Shown: piece by piece, positions 50,993 through 60,886 of the stretch
How the letters are laid out: the number at the start of each line of letters is the position of its first letter
Numbering within the stretch: position 1 is the stretch's first letter
Assembly: GCA_030323885.1 (NCBI GenBank)
Contig: CM059197.1
Location: 27,113,178-27,177,177, forward strand
Source: Branchipolynoe longqiensis
Taxonomy: Eukaryota > Annelida > Polychaeta > Phyllodocida > Polynoidae
Direction: 5' to 3'
Length of the DNA: 64,000 nucleotides
The notes under the pieces: model-generated
The model's input: the letters and a program-made list of their open reading frames with translations, nothing else
The model's database searches: none
Told to the model about the DNA's origin: nothing
Position numbers and translations under genes: made by a program

Positions 50993-51489
50993 GGTCCGAC
51001 GATGGCGTGAAGGTATCTGGGGAGAAGCTGTGGCTATTACTGTCACTCTCACTAATGATTGTTATCAGTGATATAGGCTAAGGCATATAACAAATGTAGA
51101 AAGCAGTGCAAACCCAACTATCACTTAAAGTAAATTAGCAAATGTTGGGTATGTCATGTAACCTACATAAGTCCACCATCCCTTTCCCTCTTCCCTTTGT
51201 GACGTCAGAAATGTTCTACTAATAATAGCCATGTGCAACTCAGACTCAGACTCAGACTCACTCAGAATCAGAGTGTAATTGTACTGGGCAGACAAATCCT
51301 GAACTGTGGGATCCGAGTTCAAATAACTAATTCTACTATCGAAAGTCCTCGAATTTGATATGTCAAAATGGGTATGAAATTTGACTATATCCTGAAGCAT
51401 TGTCAGTGCCTGTGGGTTCAGTAGCACTGTCCGCGGTGTATGTCAGACCGGGAGGGGTTAGTGTCAGGTGGGGACTGAAGTGTTAACGC
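50993..51489. other. Unassigned stretch
   Basis: Contains a CAGACTCAGACTCAGACTC microsatellite (51239-51260). No gene recognised. Confidence 0.4.
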
Positions 51490-51725
51490 CCTGTCACACT
51501 TTACCGGATTGAGGAAATGGATTCAAACAGAACAAAGACCATTGAACAAATAGGATGTTATGAATGAGGAAGTCCATGCCAAGATCCAGCAGACAATTGG
51601 ATCACACAAAGATCTCATGACAATCATAAAGAGATGCAAACTGCAGGCGATAATGAATGTGGCCATATTTCCTGTTCTTCAGGTCTGGGCAAAACCATCT
51701 TGCAATGCACAGTGAAAAAGGAAAC
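51490..51725. other. Single foldback-type end, rest unassigned
   Basis: GCCCTGTCACACTTTACCGG looks like one TIR of the core-palindrome class. No partner end or core is seen, so this may be a broken copy. Confidence 0.35.
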
Positions 51726-51778
51726 CCATCCTGATATGTTCTTAAATGTTGCTAAGATGTAAAACAACAACAAACAAA
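51726..51778 (+). mobile_element. SINE-A tail fragment
   Basis: CCCATCCTGATATGTTCTTA, then ATGTTGCTAAGATGTAAAAC and an AACAACAAAC repeat. Confidence 0.8.
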
Positions 51779-51916
51779 CATATACATGTATTAATCATAT
51801 ATTATATATTTATATATTATGCAGATTGTATAATATATACGTTAAATATATGTGGCATATATGTACACATATATATATGCCTGAAAAACCACACCACAAA
51901 TTTCAAGACTCCCTTA

Positions 51917-52426
51917 TACAGTACAACCCCGTTAAACCAAGCTCGGTTAAACCTAACGATCGGTTAATCCAAACTTTTTTCTGCGGCCCAGCAAAATACT
52001 ACCATTTATCATATAAAAAAGTTGGTTAAACCAAAGTCGGTTAATCCAAATTATCGGTTAATTCAAACAAAATTTGTCGGACCCCAGGCCACTCCGGTAT
52101 GGTTAAACCAAACTTTCATGTGGCTATAACGTCATCTGAGACCCCACAGACTTTTTTATATGATAAATGGTATTATTTTGCTGTGCCGCCAACAAAAAGT
52201 TTGGATTAAACGATCATTTGGTTTAACCAAGCTTGGTTTAATGGGGTTATACTGTATATACATAAAAAACAATAATCAAAGTGTCCACATACATTGTATA
52301 TTACATGTGCAGTTCACGCTTATTCAAAGTCAAAGTCAAAGCCAAAGCTTGGTTAAACCAATGATCGATTAATCCAAACAAATTCCTAGGGTCTCTTCAA
52401 GTTTGGTTTAACGAGGTTATACTGTG
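51917..52426. mobile_element. Mariner-like composite, copy 2 (reverse of 43.4 kb)
   Basis: 51917-52256 has TIRs TACAGTACAACCCCGTTAAA and TAATGGGGTTATACTGTA. The arm 52257-52426 ends AACGAGGTTATACTGTG and contains CAAAGTCAAAGTCAAAGCC and ACATACATTGTATATTACAT, the complements of the words in the 43.4-kb arm. About 510 bp in all, without coding capacity. Confidence 0.8.
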
Positions 52427-52589
52427 GTAGTTATACAATGTAAAATGACGCCTGTCCACCCCCATTATAACGCCTACATTTCATGCTGAGCAATTAGATT
52501 CTCTGCTGACATTGACAGCTGGAGATTTACTCAATTAGATGTAAATATAATGCTGCCATGTATGATGGATTGCATTGTGTGCTCTGCAA

Positions 52590-53560
52590 TGAAGTAACAT
52601 AAAACCGAGCACACATGCTCTGCTCTCAGTGACTTAGATGGAATTTGCATAAAACTCTACTGTGAATTCAGAATCTCACAGGCACTGCTTGTGATATTGT
52701 TTTTGAAGCAGATGCCATTGTGATGCTTTAAATTATTACATAAAACTGCGAAGTGTATTAAGAATCTCACAAGCACTGCTTCCAATATCAGTTTTTAAGC
52801 AAACTCCATTGTGAGACTTTAAATTGTTCATAATGCTAAAGCATTACGGGTAATTTGGTGGCAAATACAGCCAAGCGCTAGTAACTAAGGCTGCTTGATA
52901 TGTCGCCGACTGGAGGATCCTTACTGAACTAACTTAACTATAGCATCAATGCCAAATAGCAGTTTTCTGGCACTTCCGCGATATATCGCCCAGTAAACAA
53001 GGCGACTGCGGCTCCACCAGTGTCGTATTTCTGAACTAAATTACCCCGTCTTCGGCTATAAAAGCGACTGCTATCTGCGAACATTTCACTTTTGACACGG
53101 GAGCCACGAGGACAACAACTGCCTTAAATTGCCATCCCACCCACCCCACGATGAGAAGGGGATATAGGGTTATAAGCGTGCCTAAGGCTCATTTGACATC
53201 ACATAACTAACTAAGAGACTGTACTGACAACAAGAGCTAAAATTGTAATAAAAAAGGCATACTATATTTGCTGTGTTTGTTTTGCTAATTATTGCACAAG
53301 TCTATGGAATGTATTGATAATCTTGCAGGCACTACTTGCGATATCGTGTTTGAAGCAGACTCCATTGTGACGCTTTCAATTATTGAATAAACCTGCGGAG
53401 TGAGTGTATTGAGAAATCTTGCAAGCAGTGATTGTGATATCATATCTGAAGCAGACGTGCCGCTTTCAATTATTGCATAAACCTGTGGGGTGTACTGAAA
53501 ATCTGGCAGACCGTGCTTGCGATTTCATTTCTGAAGCGGACTCCAATGTGAGGCAGTAGA
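52590..53560. repeat. About 108-bp satellite, interrupted
   Basis: At least five degenerate units share ATAAA(A/C)CT, AATCT(C/T)(A/G)CA(G/A)GCA, GATAT(T/C).T.TTTGAAGCAGA and CCATTGTGA.GCTTT.AATTATT. They are seen at 52640-52835 and 53283-53560. The break at about 52836-53282 holds other sequence. Confidence 0.8.
52836..53282 (+). other. Insertion with TATA-box-like promoter, possible solo LTR
   Basis: The sequence between the satellite halves carries CGGCTATAAAAGCGACTGC (TATA box at 53058) with a GC-richer downstream region, and AATAAAAAA at 53249. A TATA box and polyadenylation signal in a sub-500-bp insertion would suit a solo LTR. The TG..CA ends and target duplication are not clear, so this is only a suggestion. 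Confidence 0.35.
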
Positions 53561-53699
53561 TTATCAGGCGCTTAGGCAGTAATGACATTCAAAGATTACT
53601 CACCCACCAACTGAATACAGAAGATAACTTCTGCTTACATTCTAAATACTATGTAAATACACACATTGATCTGACTAATACTGATCTAGTTATATGACA
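53561..53699. other. Short unassigned stretch
   Basis: Nothing recognised. Confidence 0.4.
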
Positions 53700-53919
53700 C
53701 GACTGTTACCATATTGCTATGGAACTTTTGGGTTACAGAATTTCACTGTGTTACATGCTGCAACTTGTGTATTCAACAGTTATTGTACGCCTTACTCTAT
53801 ATACCTTTCGTGTGAATAACCCTGAATTGAAAAATGACTGGAAGACCAGTGCTTCTGCAATGACAAAAGATTTATTCAGCAGAATAAACATATTTACAAC
53901 AAAAAAACAACAACAACAA
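53700..53919 (+). mobile_element. LINE 3' end, related to 39.6-40.5 kb
   Basis: GACTGGAAGACCAGTGCTTC, then ATGACAAAAGATTTATTCAG and AATAAACATATTTAC, correspond to the last 70 bp of the LINE copy at 40430-40495. An A-rich, AAC-repeat tail follows. Only the 3' untranslated end is present. Confidence 0.7.
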
Positions 53920-54069
53920 ACGTGAGTAATTTGCTCCATGCAATAAGATGAAGCTTTCAATCCATAGCTAATGCTTGCTGAAAGCCATTCCTCAAACATA
54001 ACTCCATTAAAAACATTAATGCATTATCAATGACAACAGCCCTATCCATCATGAATGTCCAGATACACA

Positions 54070-54107
54070 CATGTCCGGAAAGAAATGGTGATATTGCAGG
54101 TAATTGT
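54070..54107 (+). mobile_element. SINE-D, left part of split copy
   Basis: Short and diverged (GTCCGGAAAGAAATGGT). Assigned because the right part resumes with the SINE-D B-box region. Confidence 0.45.
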
Positions 54108-54529
54108 TAGGTACAAGATTCACCCCGTACTGCTGCAGTAGGGGTGCAAACCAGCCTTATGTAAAAGGTGGCGAAAAAACGGGTCAAAGAATTGAGAGCC
54201 TAATTTAACAAACTAACAAGCAACATTTATTCTTTACCTATATCTTATTATTTACCCGCTACTTTTGAGTTTAAAAATATAATATAATATCTAGTTTAAT
54301 AAGATTTAAAAGTGAAATCGACGGCGTTCTGCGGCCGCCATCTTGTCTTTTTGCATTCTCGCCCAGTTCACCAACTCTGCGCCTATAGAAGTATTCATTT
54401 GATACTGGAGCCACATATGGAGCCTCACTTTCATACTGTAGCCTCACTTTCATATTAATGCTATTTTCCCCCGTATTTACATAAGGCTGGTCTTCACCCG
54501 TGTACTACAACGGGTGAATCTTTTATCTA
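54108..54529. mobile_element. MULE-like MITE, copy 3, perfect 9-bp duplication
   Basis: TAGGTACAAGATTCACCC on the left, GGGTGAATCTTTTATCTA on the right, 422 bp, inverted relative to copies 1 and 2. GGTAATTGT flanks both sides (54099-54107 and 54530-54538). It contains the inverted form of the AAGATGGCGGCCGC segment. Confidence 0.95.
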
Positions 54530-54595
54530 GGTAATTGTGGGTTCGAAGCCTGTTGTACGCAACATATTTTCCCATTTCCATCACCACCACAACAA
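54530..54595 (+). mobile_element. SINE-D, right part of split copy
   Basis: ATTGTGGGTTCGAAGCC (B box), then CAACATATTTTCCCATTTCC. Confidence 0.65.
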
Positions 54596-54850
54596 TCGGT
54601 AGGGTGCAGACTTCCCGTGTGGAGATAACCCAATGACTTACAAAATTGCTACCTGCCGCTTCCTAGCCAGGCACTCGGCATTAGTAGGATAGGGCAGGAA
54701 CTGGTATGTTCAGTGTCAGGATGATGTGACTGAGTGGGATATCAGGTCACAGTGCTGCCAGCCTTGTCTCCAAGTGGCCATGAATGTGTGCAAGGCAGTA
54801 CCCGTCGTGATATAACCTCAGATGTTGCCAGGATGTAAAACTCCAACAAC
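54596..54850 (+). mobile_element. SINE-A, 5' damaged
   Basis: GGTAGGGTGCAGACTTCCCG, linker, body lacking part of the CAGCACTATAAAG region, and tail GATGTTGCCAGGATGTAAAA. Confidence 0.85.
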
Positions 54851-55480
54851 TAACCCACCCCTACAATATGAGTAGTTTTGTTTTGATGAAACTGGCGCAC
54901 AATATAAAGATGTGCTGGAATGTCCAAACAATTATTTTTTTTAAACCAAAAACCTATACACACAAACATACATTTACCATGTCATACAAGAGTCTTCCCT
55001 CCTCGAATATCTGGCCACCATCAATGACCATTCACATATCGTGGTTACAACCCTGGTGGCGGCCCATCATACAAATCACACCGTGCCATATGCGATGCTC
55101 ACTGAACAGACGCCCACTGACAACCGGTTCCTAGTCACACCTCATAGTCGCACCCCCTCCCCCCACCCCTTCCCACTGCCATTGCAACATTCCATCTCCC
55201 GCATCATCCAGGCCTCAGAAGGCCCGGAAGTGACAAATAGAATGGGAGCCGGGGGCGCGGGACCCTGAATATTGGATCACATCGATGCCGAAGGCTGGGA
55301 GGGGAGAGACGTCAGGGTCATGTGGTCTGTGCAGGTCATGTGACCTACGTAATGGTGGCCGAAGCCGCGTTTCTCTCAAGGAACGCCGATTTCTTTTCAT
55401 GGGGAAAGGGTTTAAAACTTAGTACAAGGTTGTGAAGTTATGGTTTGTGCCGGAACCAAAGCAGCGACTATAAATGCACA

Positions 55481-55482
<2 letters not shown>
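54851..55482. other. Unassigned stretch
   Basis: No recognised family. Frames here are short and lack domains. Confidence 0.4.

Positions 55483-55562
<80 letters not shown>
55483..55562. repeat. (TA)n microsatellite
   Basis: About 80 bp of near-pure TA. Poly-(IY) frames on both strands are its translation. Confidence 0.95.
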
Positions 55563-55563
<1 letters not shown>

Positions 55564-56011
55564 GCAGACATGTATAGATATAAAAACACATACTCAAATA
55601 AGTACATATTACCCCATGCAGAAAGTAGAATCATGACATGTGGGTGCAATGTGGGTATTCCAAGTTTCACTGGTCCCTCAGCACGCCGGGTCACAGCTTC
55701 AGCTGACACAGCGGAAGCCGGCAGAAGGTGGTTAATACCCTTACACCATGATACAGGATGTGGTATTTTATCTCATGCAAAATATTTGCTACAGCAATTT
55801 CACTTAAATCTACATTTAAACAAATGTATGGCAATAATCCAACCAAGTTCGGTCATCAGGAGGCATGTGATTGTCAGTGCAAAGTAAGTTTATAATATAG
55901 GGTGAACAGGGTAGGATAGGGCTGCAAGAACGATTCCATCGCAACTTTCGTTGCATAAGCTGTAGTCCCAGCTTCAGTTCTTAATATTAAGGCACCAGTG
56001 GAAATCGGAAT
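55563..56011. other. Unassigned stretch
   Basis: Nothing recognised. Confidence 0.4.
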
Positions 56012-56307
56012 ACCAGGGCCGCGTTCAGAGTCCGTCTCCGCGATGTCTCGGTGATGCTTTTTGGCGTATTTGCGTTCAGGGTGCACGGGGATGCCTCACT
56101 TTTCAGATAGGAGACAAATAGCGCCTCGAAAATGGCTGATGTATCCAGTGGTTTTAGCCAATGACAGCGCAGCTTTTTCATTGCAAATGGCCACCACCTA
56201 TGGGGGTGGCCATTTTTGAGACAACCAACTGCTTTTGTTGTTCAGACTGGTGTGACGTCATGCCCGTCGCCAAGGCCCCTGCGAGACGGACTCTGAACGT
56301 GGCCCTG
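56012..56307. mobile_element. Short TIR element, GGCCGCGTTCAG family, copy 2
   Basis: CCAGGGCCGCGTTCAGAGTC then CGTCTC on the left, inverted as GAGACGGACTCTGAACGTGG then CCCTG on the right. The interior shares AATGGCCACCACCTATGGGG and TTGTTGTTCAGACTGGTGTG-like words with copy 1 at 294-614, in inverse order. Confidence 0.8.
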
Positions 56308-56569
56308 TATTGCTGCGGTTTGGTGAAATGGCGGAAAGAGATCTGCTTTAGTAAAAAGGGACCAGTGGCGGCTGCTGGCATCTGATGAATACAAGATTGG
56401 CGTCCATGCCTCGGCACCAGCACCGGCACCAACACTCCCTAGTCTGTGTTTTTTCTATGTTGACGTTGGTGATATTTTATTTTCCGTTATTTCCTACTTT
56501 GTTCATATGTGCAGTGCCTTTTTGGTGACAATATTGCATTGTGTATGTCGTGCGGTGCAATGCAATTGT
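56308..56569. other. Short unassigned stretch
   Basis: Nothing recognised. Confidence 0.4.
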
Positions 56570-56945
56570 TTTTTGTTTTCCATCCTAGCAACATCTAAGG
56601 TCATATCAGGACGGGTACCGACTTAAATCGTGTGTATATAAGCCTTCTCTGGCTTGCTCACCAGGGAAGGGTTAATGGAATATTGATGTACTCATGGCGA
56701 CTTAATAGTGCTGCCCAACTGGGAAATCAGAGTGCCAGCACCATGACCCGATTTCCCACTCAGTAATATTATCCTGACACTGAGCTAACCAGTCCTTGTC
56801 CTATCCTATTAATGCTGAGCACCTGGCTAAGGAGCGACACGTTTTAATTTAAAGTCATTGGTTTGACTCGACCGGGAACTGAACACCCGACCTTCCACAC
56901 GCGAGGCCAGTGCTCTACCGATTAGGACATCGCAACTGGTGCAGT
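56570..56945 (-). mobile_element. SINE-A with a 60-bp foreign insert
   Basis: Tail TTCCATCCTAGCAACATCTA to GACGGGTACCGACTTA, then a foreign segment, then ACTCATGGCGACTTAATAGT through the body to head 1 (ACCGATTAGGACATCGCAAC). Confidence 0.9.
56627..56690. repeat. 60-bp cassette, copy 1
   Basis: CGTGTGTATATAAGCCTTCT to GGGTTAATGGAATATTGATG, replacing a few bases of the SINE body. The second copy at 59155-59213 is nearly identical. Confidence 0.85.
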
Positions 56946-56954
56946 GCAGTTAGA

Positions 56955-57159
56955 TGCTTGTTGGTTGGAGTTTTGCACCCTGGCAACATCTAAGGTAATA
57001 TCAGGACATGTGCTGACTTGTGATGGCAGCGAGCACTCCTGGCGGCTTTATAGTGCTGCCCACTAGAAAAAGCAAACCATCGGTACCATCACCCAATGCC
57101 CATCCCCCTTCTGTCACTTTCTATCTGATAATGAATAAAGCAGTTCATGCCCTATCCTA
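56955..57159 (-). mobile_element. SINE-A, left part of copy split by MITE
   Basis: GTTGGTTGGAGTTTTGCACC to CATGCCCTATCCTA. It continues at 57518. Confidence 0.9.
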
Positions 57160-57517
57160 TTAAAGTTGCATAGTCTGATGAAGCATCGAATTTTTAAAAA
57201 CTAAATAATTATCTAGAATTGATTTTACATATCTAGCTTAGATATACGTGTTGCAGTTATTAAGCATTTGTTGCAAAATAGAAGGGAACACCGAGGCAAT
57301 TTAACAGAACCTGTTACTGCTGAAGTATATGCTGTCAGAGTTTTGGCATGCCTGCCAAAACTAATTTGATATGTTTATTCTTCAAATATCTCAAAACTTA
57401 GCCATTTAAAATAAAAATTACTTCAAACATAAGTAAGGTAGGTTATGACAATCAGTTTAATATAGTTATCTCGGAAAAGTGACAGAACCTCAAGACCATC
57501 GGACTATGCAACGTTAA
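57160..57517. mobile_element. TTAA-MITE, complete, inside SINE-A
   Basis: TTAAAGTTGCATAGTCTGATG to CATCGGACTATGCAACGTTAA, 358 bp. The SINE reads CCTATCCTATTAATGCCGAG elsewhere, so the insertion used that TTAA and duplicated it. Confidence 0.95.
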
Positions 57518-57655
57518 TGTGGAGCGTCAGGCAAGTATCAGTTGAATAAGTCTTTAGGTTAGACTGGGCTGCAGTTCGGACATACAAGTTCCCACATGGG
57601 ATGCCTTCCAGCGCTCTTACTCTTACCGATTCAGCCATCCTGTTCAGTCCAGTAT
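57518..57655 (-). mobile_element. SINE-A, right part of copy split by MITE
   Basis: TGTGGAGCGTCAGGCAAGTAT, linker, then a decayed head (ACCGATTCAGCCATCCTGTTC). Confidence 0.85.
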
Positions 57656-57689
57656 AGTTACAATGTACCATAATGCCATATATGGGGGA

Positions 57690-58041
57690 CTTTGTTTGTT
57701 TGCTTGTTGAAATTTTACATCCTAGCAACAGGTAAGGTCATATCAGGACGGGCACCAACTTGCCCCAATCCGCACTTATGGTCATTGTATAGTGCTGTCA
57801 AACTGGGATACCAGTCCGCTGGCATGATGACCTTATTTCCCAGTTATTCACCTTATCCTGACCCCGAGCTAACCAGTCCTTGCCCTATCTTAGTAATGGC
57901 ACGCACCAGGCTAGCTAATGACAAGTATCAATTTTGTAAGTCGTAAGTTGTTAGTTTGACTCGGCTATGGTTCGAATACACAAACTCCCAAATGGGACGC
58001 CAGTGAGAACTTTTTACCAATTCAGCCATCATGTCCACTCC
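57690..58041 (-). mobile_element. SINE-A
   Basis: GTTGAAATTTTACATCCTAG through the full body to a decayed head (CCAATTCAGCCATCATGTCC). This stretch and the adjacent SINE both end with CAGTCCAGTATAGTTA/CACTCCAGTGCAATTA and ATAATGCCATATATGGG, so the flank is duplicated too. Confidence 0.85.
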
Positions 58042-58094
58042 AGTGCAATTAGAATTTACAATAATGCCATATATGGGCATACATTTCTTTCATG

Positions 58095-58152
58095 TTCTAT
58101 TCAATGATTCTTCTGGAGCACATTGATTTTTATCATGGGCTATTGGACATCA
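58095..58152 (-). mobile_element. Mollusc-type SINE-M, left part
   Basis: GATTCTTCTGGAGCACATTG, then ATTTTTATCATGGGCTATTGG, broken by a LINE at 58153. Confidence 0.85.
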
Positions 58153-58799
58153 GATAAACCAAATGTCAATATAACCATAGATGGCACAAACATAGAACAA
58201 GTATCCGAATTCATATATCTCGGACAAAAGATTACAAATGATGGGAGATGTGAGGAAGAAATTAAAAGAAGGATAACAATAGCCCGAACAACATTCTCCA
58301 AAATGTATAGAGTGTTAACATCAAGTAAGATATTAATACAAACAAGGAAGCGTATTCTTCAGTGTTATGTGTGGTCTACTCTAATGTATTGGGGCAGAGA
58401 CATAGACAATCTCTAAGAAAATGTACAAACGTTTAGCAGCATTTGAGATGTGGACTTATCGAAGGATGATGAAAATATCATGGACAAAGAAGATCACCAA
58501 CAAAGAAGTTCTCAGAAAAATTAAAAATAAGAAAAGCTTGTTTGCCACTATACAGACAAAGAAACTTATTTATTTTGGCCACATCATTCGTCAGAGTTCA
58601 ATATACCGTACATTGTTGGAAGGGAAGGTGAATGGCAGCAGAGGGAGAGGGAGACCAAGAACATCATGGTTTACAAATATTTCACAGTGGACAGGCTTGA
58701 ATTATTCACAGTCTATCAGAACAGCACAACATCGGGACAAGTGGAGAACCATTGCATCCAACCCTCGACTAGAGCATGGACCTATTGATTGATTGATTG
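58153..58799 (+). pseudogene. LINE-1x ORF2 C-terminal region, 5'-truncated insert
   Basis: Encodes NVNITIDGTNIEQVSEFIYL, the YLGQKI..DGRCEEEI and RRITIARTTFSKM segment, then after a frameshift at about 58385-58395 MYKRLAAFEMWTYRRMMKI, LIYFGHIIRQS and RGRGRPRTSWF to a stop near 58792. These are the thumb and C-terminal parts of a non-LTR reverse transcriptase; the catalytic core is missing. The 3' end is (GATT)n. ATTGGACATCA on both sides (58142-58152 and 58800-58810) marks insertion into SINE-M. Short-repeat tails are usual in RTE-like elements, but the clade remains open. Confidence 0.85.
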
Positions 58800-59090
58800 A
58801 TTGGACATCAAACATATGGTCATTCTGACATATTTATTTGGAGGAAACCCACTGCCACCACATAGTCTACTCTTTCTGATAATCAACAAGGGGTCTTTTA
58901 TATGCACCTTCCCACAGATAGGACAGATAGGACAGCACATACCACAACCTATGATGAACCAGTTGTGGATCACTAGTTAGAATGGAAAATAGCCCAAACT
59001 GCAAATGGGTCCACTGAGCAGGATGGATTGGATGACCCACAGCTTCATAGGTGGACACTCTACCCCCTGAGCTACGGGCAACTCCCTATA
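58800..59090 (-). mobile_element. Mollusc-type SINE-M, right part
   Basis: TTGGACATCAAACATATGGTC, CATTCTGACATATTTATTTGG, CTTCCCACAGATAGGACAGA and GAACCAGTTGTGGATCACT, then GACTCTACCCCCTGAGCTACGG, a tRNA-like head (A-box complement). This gives the full head of the family. Confidence 0.9.
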
Positions 59091-59154
59091 TGGGCATAAA
59101 TACATACATATACAAGATTATTTACAGCCCGCCTTTATGAGTGTGCCCTGGGGT

Positions 59155-59213
59155 CGTGTGTATATAAGCCTTCTCTGGGTTGCTCACCAGGGAAGGGTTA
59201 ATGGAATATTGAT
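59155..59213. repeat. 60-bp cassette, copy 2
   Basis: CGTGTGTATATAAGCCTTCT, then GGGAAGGGTTAATGGAATAT; a near-exact match to 56630-56688. Confidence 0.85.
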
Positions 59214-59650
59214 GTAACTCTGGCCACATCCATGTATGTAGAAATGAGGACAGCGATGTAATATGGTGATGTCGAACAACAACAGCGATATAATTAAAGC
59301 TGCACAGTCGACAGGTCTTAGGTTCTGATTCCCCCTATTTAGGACCAGCATTGAGGAAGAACCTATATATTCAGAGATACTTATTTTGATATAGTTTTGC
59401 AAATTAATATGCATACTTGAATAATTATTAATTATTAACCTATTTAAGAAAATGTTGTTGCACATCTTGAAGCCCGATCGCTTGCAAACTAGTCCCCAAC
59501 CAGTAATTAGTCATTTTTATTTTTATTATTTAAAAATAAAACACATTTGGCCTATTCAAATTTAGCCTTTCTACAAAATAACAAAATGTTGTTTAAGCCT
59601 TTGAGCACGGAGATTTGGCACTCACTCATTCCAAGATTTTCTTTTGGGTT
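59214..59650. other. Unassigned stretch
   Basis: Possible MITE end at 59293 (ATTAAAGCTGCACAGTCGAC). Otherwise nothing recognised. Confidence 0.4.
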
Positions 59651-59935
59651 TGTTTCATTTAACGACGCCTCTAGAGCACATTGATTTTTATCATCGGCTA
59701 TTGGACGTCAAACATTATTCTGACAAATTTCTTTAGAGGACACCTGCTGCCACCTCATAGGCTACTGATTCCGATAAGCAGCAAGGGGTCTTGTATATGC
59801 AATTTCCCACAGACAGGACAGCACATACCACATCCTTTAATGAACCACTTGTGGACCACTTGTTGGAACGGAAAATAGCCCAAACTGCAAATGTGTCCAC
59901 TGAGCAGGATCGATCGGATACCCATTCCAAGAATG
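59651..59935 (-). mobile_element. Mollusc-type SINE-M
   Basis: GTTTCATTTAACGACGCCTC, TAGAGCACATTGATTTTTATC, GCAAGGGGTCTTGTATATGC and GACAGGACAGCACATACCAC, then GTCCACTGAGCAGGATCGATC. The head is truncated. Confidence 0.85.
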
Positions 59936-60044
59936 TCTACACCCAAAAGATAAAGTGTTAGTTACAGGCCTATTAGCTTCCAGGATTATTAAGTTACCTC
60001 ACATCACGTGACCCTCGCGAGATGAGAATCTGGGTGATAACCAC

Positions 60045-60296
60045 ATCAGTTTTAGCAAGCTTGCCGAAATTAGTTTGGGTTCTTTTAGTTCAAATGGCTC
60101 CAAAATTAGCAACGTTTGATCAAAGTTACTCGACGCTAATGAATAGTAGGTTATCATATTCAACCTGATATATTTTTTCCACAAAAAAAGAATAAGAAAT
60201 ATGGCAAACAATTAAAAACCCATTGGACTATGCAAGCTTAAATCTGCGTAGTCAGATGAAATCATCACACTTTCAAAACCAAAACAATGATCTAAT
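60045..60296. mobile_element. TTAA-MITE fragments
   Basis: 60045-60240 runs from TTTTAGCAAGCTTGCCGAAA to CCATTGGACTATGCAAGCTTAA. 60237-60296 restarts as another end (TTAAATCTGCGTAGTCAGATG). Confidence 0.7.
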
Positions 60297-60302
60297 GCAC
60301 AT

Positions 60303-60437
60303 GGCTTGGAAGCGACAAGTATAAATTATTAAGTCATCCGTTTGATTCGACCAGGGTTCAAACCTGTGCATTCGAATCTTACGATCTACCAAAACAGGAG
60401 ACGGACGCTCAACTCATTCGGCCATCCCGTCTTGTTC
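60303..60437 (-). mobile_element. SINE head 2 fragment
   Basis: AAGCGACAAGTATAAATTAT, linker, then GGGTTCAAACCTGTGCATTC and CATTCGGCCATCCCGTCTTG. Confidence 0.85.
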
Positions 60438-60886
60438 CCATTTCTGAATGATATTTAAAGCTGGGCGCCCTCCCTCTACCCAACTAACCAAACAGAGCTG
60501 TCACCTTATTGATGAATCTGAATCCTCCACGGTGCCAAATCACCTAACCATGGACCACACACACACAAACCACACGCCCTCTACCGGAAATATAGTGTCC
60601 GTGGTCAAATGACGTTTTATTCACTGAATCTTTTTTTTTTCTTTAAAAATAAATCAGCATTGGGATACTGGTCTTCCAGGAAATGAATACTAAATTACAG
60701 TCATTTAACTATATAATATAATCAATAAAATAGCGCTATGGAGAAATGGGAATAGGGCTGAGCCTCGGCATAAAATTCTCAGATAGCCAGGTGTACATTT
60801 TGTATTGTGAGTGATAACGAGCGTTATCGGGTTGGGGGAGGATGTGAAGATGTGCGATGGTTGGAGTGCTACCTATCAGATGCAAA
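60438..60886. other. Unassigned stretch
   Basis: Nothing recognised. Confidence 0.4.

Noticed and set aside
55445..55887. Frames rich in Ile-Tyr repeats
   Set aside because: They are translations of the (TA)n microsatellite. The same applies at 1492-1692.
58123..58416. Host gene encoding a 97-residue protein
   Set aside because: The start lies in a SINE and the rest is LINE reverse-transcriptase C-terminal sequence with a frameshift.
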